A DNA stretch of 64,000 nt from Anagrus nilaparvatae (taxonomy: Eukaryota > Arthropoda > Insecta > Hymenoptera > Mymaridae): assembly GCA_022575985.1 (NCBI GenBank), contig JAKSXM010000272.1, forward strand, positions 3,658,001 through 3,722,000, given 5' to 3'. Shown one piece after another: positions 22,302 through 33,800 of this stretch (position 1 is the stretch's first letter; each line of letters starts with the position of its first letter). A program made the position numbers and the translations under genes. A model generated the notes under the pieces. That model did no database searches. It had not been told where the DNA came from and worked only from the letters and a program-made list of their open reading frames with translations.

Positions 22302-23825
22302 CTACGAGAGGAAACCTTCCTCCTTTTTTCCAATCAGTGTCGCCCGTACGTACTCTGCCACACTGTACCAGTTAGCGGCAATGCGCAGCATTTCCGGGAC
22401 GACTACTTCCGGCCTCCATTCATCGAAGGGCGGTCGCCCTTCAGCGAAGCGAGGACACCCAAAAAAGGTGTGCTCAGCGGTATCCAGCTCACCCGGGCAA
22501 TGCAAGCATTCCGGAGATGTCACCTTGCTCCACTTGAAAAGCATATCGCGGAAATAACCATGACCAGTTAGGAACTGTGTGAGGTAGAAGTCTACCTCTC
22601 CATGATCACGGTTCATCCAGCTTTCCAAATCGATGATAAGGCGGTGCGTCCAACGTCCCCTCGGTTCACCATTCCACCTATACTGCCAACATTCCATTGT
22701 GCGGGAGCGAGCGCGAACGGAAGCTACGTCGCGCTCTTCTTCCCCACGGTTATAGATCGCCTGCCTTTCCAAGGCAAGCAGGTCGATGGGAATCACCCGA
22801 GCCACCACCTGGATCGCTGGCTCTGATACTGTCTTGTACGAGCAAGCGATTCGAAGTGCCCCCTGCCTCTGTACTGCCTTTAGTTTCTTGCAATACTTTT
22901 TTATGCGGACATTATCCACCCACACCTCTGCACCGTAGAGCAAGATGGAGTTAACTGTCGTCATCAACAGCCTCCTCTTCTCAGATCTGGGACCGCCGAT
23001 GTTCGTCATTAGCCACGAGAGGGACTTTGTCACCCGGCCAGCCTTTTCACAGGCCTGCTGGAATTGTCTATTGTAGGTCAACTTGTTATCCAAGAAGACC
23101 CCCAAATATTTGACCGACGGTTTGGTCTGGATCATAAGGGGATTACCACCGTCATCAAAGCTGATGCCGAATATGGTATCAACCCTTCTCCGGGTCAGAA
23201 GGACAATCTCCGTTTTCGGGACTGCCAGTCTCAGTCCGTGATCCGAAATCCAGCTATTGATAAGGCGCATGGCCTCATCCAAGGTATTCTGCTGGTCCTC
23301 TGGCTCTCGAGCTGTTATGGTTAGAGCAACGTCATCCGCGTATCCGATCATGGAGCATCCATCCGGGAGCTCAATCTTTAGCAAGCCGTCGTAAAAGGCA
23401 TTCCACAGATCAGGACCCAGAACTGAACCCTGCGCTATGCCTGCGCTTAATACTTTACCTCTTGTGCCATCGAGCGTGTCCCAGCGCAGGTATCGGTCCC
23501 GGAGGTAATCTCTGAGTATATTTCTCAGATAATCCGGAACTCTGAATACCTGCTCGAGGGAGTGCAACATATCGTCCCACTTAGCCGAGTTGAATGCGTT
23601 TTTCACATCCAACGTGACAAGCAGGACGTCCGGTTTAATATCCGGCCGCACTTGTCTGGCCCTCATAACCACCTTCACGACCTGCTCGATGGCACCGATC
23701 GTGGAACGCCCCTCACGAAAGCCGTGTTGGTCGTCGCTAAGGTCACCCGCTTCCCTAATTGCTTGCCGCAATCTTCCTCTGACCATGCTCTCCATCACCT
23801 TGCCAATGGTATTTAACATACACAA
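22302..23825 (-). pseudogene. R1-type ORF2, reverse transcriptase and C-terminus
   Basis: The 507-residue open part holds reverse transcriptase blocks (H-G-F-R-E-G-R-S-T, L-D-V-K-N-A-F-N-S, A-G-I-A-Q-G-S-V-L-G-P, catalytic Y-A-D-D-V-A-L, K-T-E-I-V-L-L, V-K-Y-L-G-V). A C-terminal zinc motif C-L-H-C-x7-E-H-T-F-F-G-C follows. It is intact in itself but separated from the upstream ORF2 by the frameshift. It is clearly homologous to 51571-53883, but the protein differences show it is not the same recent subfamily. Confidence 0.9.
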
Positions 23826-23853
23826 TGGTCTGTAAGATGATGGAGATCCTGGT

Positions 23854-24222
23854 TCACCCTTTTCCCTTGCTTATCAGAGCCAGACGGGCCACTTTCCAGT
23901 CCCTTGGAAAGGCGCCTGCCACGAGGCACGCGTTAAACATGCCAAGCAGGAGACCAGGGATTACCTTTGCAGCCGCCTTAAGGGCTTCCGCGGGTATTCC
24001 GTCTGGTCCTGGCGCTTTCCCATTTTTCATTGACCTAATTGCCTGAAGCATCTCCGCCTCGATAAATAGCGGAAATTGCTCCCTTGGGACATCCAAAGCA
24101 GGGTGTTGTTGGTTTGGATGATCCGGGAAGAGAGCGTCCACTATTCTTTTGGTCGTTGCTTCATCCATCGTGTTGTCACATCCGGACTTAAGTTTGCCCA
24201 TGACAACCTTATATCCCAGGCC
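23854..24222 (-). pseudogene. R1-type ORF2, linker before RT
   Basis: This continues ORF2 after the nonsense codon, with the family words N-G-K-A-P-G-P-D-G-I-P-A-E and F-P-R-D-W-K-V-A-R-L. It ends at a one-base frameshift in the A/G run near 23855-23862, where S-K-G-K-G should lead on to S-Y-R-P-L. Confidence 0.85.
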
Positions 24223-25347
24223 CTACGGGTCGCTGTTGACATCATCTCTTAGGGACCGAAGACAGCGCGCTTTTCTGAGGCGGATAGCTTTCGCCAGCCT
24301 ATGCTTGGCTCCCTTGTACTCTTCAGAGCGCATAGCCAGCTCTGGGCGGCCATGCGCTCTTTGCCGTCTTCTGCGTGCGCCGTGACAGACCCGTCTTAGC
24401 TCCGCAATTTCTTCATTCCACCAGTACACGCTTCTTTTACCCTTCCAGGGCCGTTTACGCGGCATAGAGGCATCGCAGGCTTCCCTCAGAAGAGCAGTTA
24501 CCCTCTTGACAAGGGTCTCTGCCTCTCGCGGGGTGGTCGGTCCTCCATGCCAGGCTGGGATAGACGAGAACTCTTCGCGAAGATAATCCACAAATCTGTC
24601 CTCGTCCATCTTTGACACATTCCAGCCTAGTGGGCGCTTTTTGTACGGGGGCCGATTAGCAACCCTATCACGCACTTTGAAAGTGATGTAATTATGATCG
24701 CTGCCATTGGCTCCATCCATCACCCTCCAGCCACCCACTCTTCCTGCCAGCCCGGCCGAGGCAAAAGTGACATCAGGGATCGATTCGCCAAAGCCTGGCC
24801 TTACGTAGGTTGGATTGTTCCCAGAGTTCATGACCACCAGATCAGTTCTAGCAGCCATCTCTAGGATCAACGTTCCCCTACGGTTCGTGGTTGGCATTCC
24901 CCATTCCACGGCCCTGGCATTTAAGTCCCCAGCAAATATGATATTGCTAGAGACTTCCCTTATCGTTTCCTCCAATGAGGTCAGCTTTGCGGTGAACACC
25001 CCAATAGTGTCATTCGGTGACAAATAACAACTAATGAAAGTTGTATCACCGCACTTTGCCCAGACGTGGCAATTGCCTTTTCCATGTCGTGACATAGACG
25101 TCTGAGCACGACCTCGTAGCCATATAGCGCACCGGCCTGTGTCATCGGTTAACCAGAATTGCTGGTTCCTATTGCGAAGCGGCTCGGATAGCAAGACGAC
25201 GCTAGAGTCTGTCTCGCCTGCGAGCTGATCGAGCAAAAGGTCAGCAAGAATGGTTTTGTTCATATTCCCTTGCAGGGGGGGCTGCTCTGCTCCTAACATT
25301 ACCGATGACACTTTATCTTCCTTGCAGTAAGTGCCTCCCGATAACAC
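24223..25347 (-). pseudogene. R1-type ORF2, endonuclease part
   Basis: ORF2 probably starts at the ATG inside TAATG (25299). An earlier in-frame ATG at 25347 only overlaps ORF1. The AP-like endonuclease shows F-A-G-D-L-N-A-R, W-G-M-P-T-T-N-R-R-G, I-P-D-V-T-F-A and the terminal S-D-H-N-Y-I. Endonuclease of this kind nicks the target for reverse transcription. A TAG at 24225-24223 replaces the tryptophan codon seen at the same point in copy 2 (D-P-W-G-L-G-Y), so ORF2 is cut before the RT domain. Confidence 0.85.
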
Positions 25348-25440
25348 TTACATGCTCCGCATCCTGGAAGGTGGTCGGTCTTGGCCTTTTCAGCTCTTTC
25401 CCTGCAGAGGAAGCATTCTGCTTTTTCCACAGGACAATTT
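25299..25440 (-). CDS. R1-type ORF1 (Gag-like) C-terminal fragment
   Basis: The last ~46 residues carry a cysteine-histidine pattern (E-C-F-L-C, then H-L-P-G-C-G-A-C-K-C and K-C-H-R) of the zinc-knuckle kind that ends R1-clade ORF1. The frame ends at TAA in the overlapping TAATG at 25301-25297. Everything upstream is lost by 5' truncation. Confidence 0.6.
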
Positions 25441-26186
25441 TCTGACTCTCTTAATTCCATAATAGTTGTGAAATATCACCGGTTACAATATTTTCAGATA
25501 TTAGTACTTTCATGGAATTAAATGAGGTATTACACTAAAAAAAAAAAAAAATATATATTGCATTTTCTTAAGTTTAAAAAATATATATTATGTCCTAAAA
25601 TAAAAAAAATTTTGGCGTTTTTTGTATTTTTTGGTGCCAAAAATTTTGAGAAAAAAATTTGAAAAAATTAAGTATCAGGTCCATAAAATTACTATAAATG
25701 ATATTTCTAAAACTAGTACTTCCACAGAAATAAATTAAGTACTGCGTCCAAAAAGAAAAAAAAAATTAGTATTTTTTGTAAAAATTTTGTGAAAAAAATT
25801 TTAGGAAAATAATTTTCAGAACCTTAAGTATCCAATTTGAGATATCATGTGAAAACCATACTTTCAAATACAAGTACTTTCATGTCATTATCAATAAATG
25901 AGGTATTACATCCAAATTAAAAAAAAAAAAAAGTAGTTTCAGATTTTTTGATAAAAAAATGTTTGGAAAAAAAATTAGGTCTTGATTCGATAATGGTTTT
26001 GAAATATCACTAGTTACAATATTTTCAGATATTAGTACTTTCATAGAATTAAATGAGGTATTACACCAAAAAAAAAAAAATATTGCAGTTTTTTTTATTT
26101 TTCTTTTTTTTTAATTTTGACAAAAAAAATTTTGAAAAAATTAAGTATCAGATTCAAAAAATTACAATAAACAAGGTTCTTAAAAC
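25441..26186 (-). repeat. Satellite array, inverted, first segment
   Basis: Reverse-complement monomers occur in the order C, B, A, C, B (boundaries near 25600, 25755, 25930 and 26085), the same higher-order arrangement as at 9.8-11.5 kb. It is cut at AAAACTA (26187) by the palindromic element and resumes at 30574. Confidence 0.8.
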
Positions 26187-26199
26187 TACACTGTTAAAA

Positions 26200-26440
26200 A
26201 TACCCGATTTTAAATTTACGAAATAATCGTAAAATTACGATTTTGTCGTAAATTTACTAAAAAAATCGAAAATTTACCATTTAAATCGTAATTTTACGAT
26301 CGATCGTAAATTTACGATTTTTTTGTAATTTTACGATTTGGAAATCGTAAATTTACGACAAATTCGTAAAATTACCACCAAATCGTAAATTTACGATTTT
26401 TATGGTAAATTTACGATTTTGTATTTGTAAATTTACGACT
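26200..26440. repeat. Terminal CGTAAATTTACG short-repeat block (left); inverted at 30315-30560
   Basis: The palindromic motif CGTAAATTTACGAT and variants recur about every 15-20 bp through the first 250 bp of each arm, next to the terminal CACTG. Such subterminal arrays are typical transposase-binding regions. That role is inferred. Confidence 0.75.
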
Positions 26441-29400
26441 GCTAGATTTGAGTATTTATAAGCCTAAAAACAACATTTCCGAAACTAAGGGGTAAGTACA
26501 AGTTTACCTTATTTTTTCGTTCCTAAACTCATATACGAGTAAAAACTAATTTTGGCATAAAATTTTTGTATTAACACTAAAATATCTAAATGGCATTAGA
26601 GAAGGTATTCTCATCTCAAAAGTTATTTTAAAGCCGTAAAAACTTTGTTTAGGAATTTCAAATTTTGTATACAAGCCACAATTGAAATAAACTAAAAAAA
26701 AATTTTAATATTAAATAAATTTTTTAATATCTAACATTTTTTACGTACATAAATATTAACAATTGTTTAACAAAAAAATTAGAACTCTTTTGTTTGATTT
26801 CTAAGTTAAAAAAATCTAAGGCAAAAGAGGAAAAAGTTAATTAAATTCAAATAAAAATTTTCGGAGCTTAAAAAAGGAGAGAAAATAAAAATCACTAAAA
26901 ATATGCTTTATTTTTGAAAAAGATTTTACAAGGGGAGTTCAATACATTCGGAAAACCAAATTACACCAAATGTTTATGGATAAGTTTATTTTGTTCAAAA
27001 AACATGCTGACTACCCTCCGTTCATTCCAATGTTCCTTCTGGGCCTAGAAACGCAGGGCTCAATGTTATAAAATAGGGTTTTTTGGTTATTTTCAACAAA
27101 ACGCCAAAATCTCACAAGTTAACCAAATTAATATCACTAATTCTTTCATCACTATAGCCAATTAACCAAACGGTCATTTTTGGCTAAAAATGACCAATTT
27201 TAAATTGCTGCCAAATTTGTAATTATTGACAAAAATGAGTTTTTCAGGTCTCGAAAAATTTGTACAAGCTTCAAATTTCCAAAACTTCTTTATTTTACCC
27301 TATTCAATTATTTTTTAACTAGACATGATAATTTGAAGTCACAGTCCCAATTTTACGATTTTTTAAAAAAGCTCATTTTTAATTAGTATAGGCCTGGAGC
27401 ATGGTTTTATTTTCGATTTTTTTTAAAAGTATGGCCATGGAATTTTTCGACGGTATATATAGTTTGTGGGGTCGCTGATGTTAGGTCATTTTTAACGTTT
27501 TTTTGCCATTTTTTGTTAAAATTTTTAATATATTACCATTTTTCTCACACTACACTAATGTTTTTTGGGTTTCTATACCTAATTATCATATAATATAGTA
27601 TATCTACTCATACAAAAAATAATGGTAGCCCATAATAGGGATTCTTAGGCTATTTTTCACGCTTTTTGGGCTAATTTTAGCTATTTTTATGAAATAATAC
27701 CAATTTTTATCTACAGCTTCTGTTTTTTGAGTATTTTAAGGTAGTTAAATACAAATATTATTTTTAATTTATCTAAAAACGCCGAGGTAGCCCATAAATA
27801 GGCACTTATAGGCTGTTTTTAACGTTTTTGGGGTAATTTAAGCTATTTTTATGAAATAATACCAAATTTTTTCTACAGCTTGTGGCTTTCGGGTCACTAA
27901 ACGCAAATAACACTTTTTTTTTAACAAATAATGGCCAGTGGTCCGTAATAGGCGATTCACGGGTATTCTCATCCTTTTAATGGTATTTTATAATACGTTA
28001 CTTTTTTTAAACGAGAAGTGTTATAAATTAATAATTTTCTAATTACAAAAAACGGACTACTAGCCCACAATAGGCAGTTTTGGATTAATTTTTCAGAATT
28101 TAAAAAAAAATAGTTTGAATACTTGCAAATGTTTTGTCCGTTTTTTGTAATTATAAAATTATAATTATAAAATTATAAATTCATAACACTACTCGTTTAA
28201 AAAAAGGAATGTGTTATAATATACCATTAAAAGAATGAGAATACCCGTGAATCGCCTATTATGGTCCACTGGACATTATTCGTTAAAAAAAGATGTGTTA
28301 TTTGCGTTTAGTGACCCGTAAGCCACAAGCTGTAGAAAAAAGTTGGTATTATTTCATAAAAATAGCTTAAATTACCCCAAAAACGTTATAAACAGCCTAT
28401 AAGTGCCTATTATGGGCTACTGCGGCGTTTTTAGATAAATTAAAAATAATATTTGTATTTAGCTACCTTAAAATACTCAAAAAACAGAAGCTGTAGATAA
28501 AAATTGGTATTATTTCAAAAAATAGCTAAAATTAGCCCAAAAAGCGTGAAAAATAGCCTAAGAATCCCTATTATGGGCTACCATTTTTTTGTATGAGTAG
28601 ATATACTATATTATATGATAATTAGGTATAGAAACCCAAAAAACATTAGTGTAGAGTGAGAAAAATGGTAATATATTAAAAATTTTAACAAAAAATGGCA
28701 AAAAAACGTTAAAAATGACCTAACATTGGCAATTACGCAAAATTGGACCAGGTTAGGTCAAAATGGACTTCGGATTTGGAAACAGCGACCCCACAAACTA
28801 TATATACTGTCGAAAAATTCCATGGACATACTTTTAAAAAAAATCGCAAATAAAACCATGCTCCAGACCTATACTAATTAAAAATGAGCTTTTTTAAAAA
28901 ATCGTAAAATTGGGACTGTGACTTCAAATTATCATATCTAGTTAACAAATAATTGAATAGGGTAAAATAAAGAAGTTTTGGAAATTTGAAGCTTGTACAA
29001 ATTTTTCGAGACCTGAAAAACTCATTTTTGTCAATAATTACAAATTTGGCAGCAATTTAAAATTGGTCATTTTTAGCCAAAAATGACCGTTTGGTTAATT
29101 GGCTATAGTGATGAAAGAATTAGTGATATTAATTTGGTTAACTTGTGAGATTTTGGCGTTTTGTTGAAAATAACCAAAAAACCCTATTTTATAACATTGA
29201 GCCCTGCGTTTCTAGGCCCAGAAGGCCCATTGGAATGAACGGAGGGTAGTCAGCAAGTTTTTTGAACATAATAAACTTATCCATAAACATTTGGTGTAAT
29301 TTGGTTTTCCGAATGTATTGAACTCCCCTTGTAAAATCTTTTTCAAAAATAAAGCATATTTTTAGTGATTTTTATTTTCTCTCCTTTTTTAAGCTCCGAA

Positions 29401-29728
29401 AATTTTTATTTGAATTTAATTAACTTTTTCCTCTTTTGCCTTAGATTTTTTAACTTAGAAATCAAACAAAAGAATTCTAATTTTTTTATTAAACAATTGT
29501 TAATATTTATGTACGCAAAAAAATGTTAGATATTAAAAAATTTATTTAATATTAAAATTCTTTTTTAGTTTATTTAAATTGTGGCTTGTATACAAAATTA
29601 GAAATTCCTAAACAAAGTTTTTACGGCTTTAAAATAACTTTTGAGATGAGAATACCTTCTCTAATGCCATTTAGATATTTTAGTATTAATACAAAAATTT
29701 TATGCCAAAATTAGTTTTTACTCGTATA

Positions 29729-30226
29729 CACTGAGAAAAAATGTAGAGGAAAATGTACATTTGCAGCTGGAAGATTTTACTATTAATTTTAGTAAAGTTA
29801 TCCGAAGAATTGAAAATAGTACATTTTACTATAATTAAGGGTAATTTTTCTTGAGTAAGATTTTCTACAAAATATTATTATACTCTCACTCTCTCACATG
29901 TGTATAACTTTAATTTTTTTTTTTTTTTTTTTTTTTAATTTTTTTTAATTATTTTTTTTTTTTTTTTTTTTAATTTTTTTTTATAATTTATATTTTATAA
30001 TTTATACAATTTTCATTCCTTATATAGTATCTGAAATCAAATTTTGTCACTTGCGAGAAAAAATATGTAAAATAAATTCTACTAAAATTAAGGGTAATTT
30101 TTTTTTCCTTTACGGGTAGTTTATAAAATACATGTTGGTAAAAAATAACATAAAACGCCATTTTGACAACTTCAAATTATTTTACTAATCAAAAGGGTAA
30201 TTTTTACCAATACAATTTTGTGAGTG
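29729..30226. mobile_element. Nested MITE (498 bp) in the right arm of the palindrome
   Basis: It starts CACTGAGAAAAAATG and ends with the inverse of CACTCACAAAATTG. TA flanks both sides (29727-29728 and 30227-30228). The left arm of the host palindrome shows the empty site (CTCGTATATGAG on that strand), so the insertion is proven by sequence. It carries poly-T tracts (29913-29982) and no gene. Confidence 0.85.
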
Positions 30227-30573
30227 TATGAGTTTAGGAACGAAAAAATAAGGTAAACTTGTACTTACCCCTTAGTTTCGGAAATGTTGTTTTTAGGCTT
30301 ATAAATACTCAAATCTAGCAGTCGTAAATTTACAAATGCAAAATCGTAAATTTACCATAAAAATCGTAAATTTACGATTTGGTGGTAATATTACGAATTT
30401 GTCGTAAATTTACGATTTCAAAATCGTAAAATTACAAAAAAATCGTAAATTTACGATCGATCGTAAAATTACGATTTAAATGGTAAATTTACGATTTTTT
30501 TAGTAAATTTACGACAAAATCGTAATTTTACGATTATTTCGTAAATTTACCATCGGGTATTTTTAACAGTGTA

Positions 30574-30620
30574 GTACTTCCATGGAAATAAATTAGGTAC
30601 TACGTTCAAAAACAAAAAAA
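30574..30620 (-). repeat. Satellite monomer B fragment between two insertions
   Basis: GTACTTCCATGGAAATAAAT is the continuation of the monomer cut at 26187. It ends in an A run where the LTR element is inserted. Confidence 0.75.
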
Positions 30621-30897
30621 TGTTGGAGTGTGGCGCTCTCTACCACATCATGTATATACTAAAGTAAAAGAAGGAAGGGACGCCGACTCTTCAGTGCTTG
30701 TATAGCAACCGTCGTATCGACATCGTTCTCTCTATATTGTATCGGCGTGTTCGACATTTTATAATAACTAATTATTAACTATATTTTAGTGTAATTAAGA
30801 CGTGATTATTAAGTTTAAGATTTAGACGTGAATAAACATTGAGTGTTATATAAAATATAAATAAGTGTTTTTATTTAAATAACCCACAAACCTAATA
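30621..30897 (+). repeat. 5' LTR, 277 bp
   Basis: It starts TGTTGGAGTGTGGCGC and ends ACCCACAAACCTAATA. I found no difference from the 3' copy when comparing base by base. Confidence 0.95.
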
Positions 30898-33800
30898 GGT
30901 CATGGGCCGCAGAATAACACGCTTTCCCCGCGGACGCGCGAGTGAAATAAAAAATAGCTCTCTTTTCTTTTACGTAAAAGAAAATTTTGGTGTGTGGTGT
31001 TATTTTTTTAAAAAAATAAATAAAAGATTATTTATTTAAAATATTTGGTGTTTTAGTGTGAATAAAATTTTAGTGTGAATTTTTTTTTCACATAACCAAG
31101 GAGAGAGGTTAAAAATGGCTGAAGGTAGAGAGGGTAAGATCTTTATTTTACGAAGCGGAAGTGGAAAAATAAAATGTGTGCATGATCGATCAAATTTTTT
31201 GTAGCCGGCAAAAATAGAAAAGAAAGAAAAGTTTTATTTTTTTTATATTTTCGGATATAAATATTAATTTAAATTTTAAAACAAAAATTTTGAATTTTTT
31301 TTATTACGCGTGTAGACGAGTTTCGACGCAAAATTATTTTGTTAAATGTGTACAAAATGGCCGTCGTTGACGACCCGAAGGCATGTTAGTGCAAATGAAA
31401 TTTTTTTTATCATAAAATTTTTTTGAAAATGGCGGAAAATTTTTTAAAAATTAATTTTCATTAAAATCAAAATTAATTTTAGAAATGTGTATGTGTGGGT
31501 GTGTTTAATGGCCAAAAATAATATTTTTATGTATTAATAAATGCATATGTGTGTGTGTGTGTGAGTTAATCACGTAACATATACATAAAATGTTAGCCGC
31601 GCATTTTAGACGCTACCTTTTTGGCGGTTAAAATTTATGAAAGTTATCAATACTCGAATATACATGTGTCCTGTATGTGAGAGTATATGAATAATTTTTT
31701 TTAAATTTTGGAGTTCGGAGTGTTTTAATTTTATGTACTATTTATTACATACATGTAAAAGACCAGGAAAATTGAAAATAGGATGAGTGGATATTTTATT
31801 ATGCGGAAACATTGTTTTGTATGTGTGTGTGTGCTTTTTTATATATGTGTTCTATATTTGAGGGCCATGCACAAAATGAACTATTTAAATTTTCGATGTT
31901 TGGATTTTTTTTAAAATTATTAAATAAGGCGTGATTGTTTGTCTTTTATATACTTTAAGTATAAAAAGTTAAATACATGCATATAAAATAAACATGCCCC
32001 CATAATTGATGTGAATAAACTTTTTTTTCACGAGGTGCGAATTTGTTTGTATGAGTGCTTGAGTGGTTTGAAGCGGATGCATGTACATGTAATCCATACT
32101 CATATTTGCATACAATTTTTATAGGGGTTCATATATGCGCTCGCTCACGTATGTGCACTGCGTGTGAGAGCGCGTGTATGCCTAACCTTAAATTTGATGC
32201 AAAAATTTTTTAGAATATTTTGTTCTATGTAACCTGACTGATGATAAAATTTAAAAATAATGCATTTATGAATAAAATTATTTAAATTATGGAAAAATTG
32301 ATGAGAATATGAAGCTATACCATTATATAATATTAAATATAATAGATGAGGCAGTATTTATACATGTATAAGAGAAGGAAATAAAGAGGTTTTTAAACAC
32401 AAAATAAATTAAATTTAACCTAAAAATTAAAATTATTAAAGTCTTAGATCTAAGCAAACATTAAATTTTTATAGTGACGTATTTAAAAATTTAATATAGG
32501 TACCTACTCACGATCATTAAATATTATGAAATTAGGATATTAAGATATTGTATTTGATCGAGATGGAATGTTTGAATTTTTCTTAACAAGATGTGTTAAA
32601 ATAAATTATAATCAAATAAATATTTATAAATATTTAAATATTTCTTAAATTCAACACTGCTGGTTTGTAGATACTGTAAAATTTTAATGTGTTCTTAATT
32701 TTTTATGTGTCTGCAAGGGTGATCTTTGATACTATCTTGTGTTCGGATGTAAAAGAGGTCATTCGCTTCTAAATTTATCATGCTTGTGTTCAGCTGATTG
32801 ATACAGAAGTCGGAAGGTTTAAATATTACAAGGTAAATAAAACTTAATATTTGAAATAAAAGAGGTCATAAATGAACTTCAGAATCATGCTTGTGTTCAG
32901 CTGATTTACTTAGAAGTTTATTTTCTTATTTTATATACCTATATGTGATTAAATGAAGATCAGAATTAATTTAGATAAAAGTTTTTGAATAGAAATAAAA
33001 AAAAAAAAAAAAAAAAAAAAACAGCCTTTACCTTTAAAATCCAGCGAATATTATTGGAGGGGGAAAATGAGATTACAAATGGAAATCAAAGATGAGATTA
33101 GAGATTGAAAATAGAAGAGAAATATCATTAAATTTTAGAAAAGTTTTAGAGACGTATTAAGAAAAGAATATATTAAGATAAGATGAGATGCTAATTTATT
33201 ATGTGTTAATGATGAGTTGACGAGAGATGTGTTCAAATAAACCCCACCAATTAAAATAAAATAGTTTACTAACTATATAAAAGTGTTGAACATTTATGAT
33301 ATTAAACTGCAGTTAAGTCATAAAAATAATAAAATAATAATTAACAGGATCCTGAATAAATAAATCTGATAATATTAGATATTGTAAAAGGCTGGAAATT
33401 ATTAAAGATGTTGAATGATTGAAAATTAAAATATATGACCAAGATACCAAAGAAGAGCATAAAATTCTTGATGTGGCAATTACACGAATTAAATTCGTAA
33501 AAATGATTATTGATGTGACTATTTTCAAATAAATTCTATTAAAAAGGCTTTAGATGCGACCATTTAGAAATAAATTATGATATTATAACATGTTTATCAA
33601 GTTTAATATATAATATTATACCTCCAGTAAGTGAAGTAGATTTTTACAGAATGTGAAAATATTTTTAAATAATTTTCAAAATGAGATATTGACAAATTAG
33701 AAAATTTGAAGATAAGGCGATAAGTTTAAATAATTGTATTAAGTATTTAATAATATTAATACATTGGGTTTATTACTTAATAATGTAAATAATACATAAG

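Larger units (their letters stand above)
22036..25440 (-). mobile_element. R1-clade non-LTR retrotransposon, copy 1 (5'-truncated)
   Basis: The element reads right to left: tail of ORF1 (25440-25299), ORF2 endonuclease and reverse transcriptase, and a ~265-bp 3' sequence (22301-22036). It is much richer in G+C than its surroundings. Its 5' end lies in the satellite array and its 3' end in the Mutator-like pseudogene. A short TTAATTC-type match at the two edges may be a remnant of the target duplication. It is not in rDNA. Confidence 0.85.
26189..30571. mobile_element. Giant palindromic DNA transposon, TA target duplication
   Basis: The element starts CACTGTTAAAAATACCCG and ends with the inverse. 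TA flanks both ends (26187-26188 and 30572-30573), and removing one TA restores the satellite word AAAACTAGTACTTCC. The arms are near-perfect inverted copies, 26189-28056 and 28137-30571, with a loop of about 80 bp. The right arm is longer because of a nested MITE (29729-30226) and about 57 bp of extra sequence near 28730. No open frame above 60 codons exists. The CACTG end plus TA duplication suggests a Tc1/mariner-mobilised non-autonomous element, which is inference. Confidence 0.9.

Noticed and set aside
22602..25027. Plus-strand open frames of 60-90 codons
   Set aside because: They are antisense to the R1-type ORF2 and have no independent motifs.
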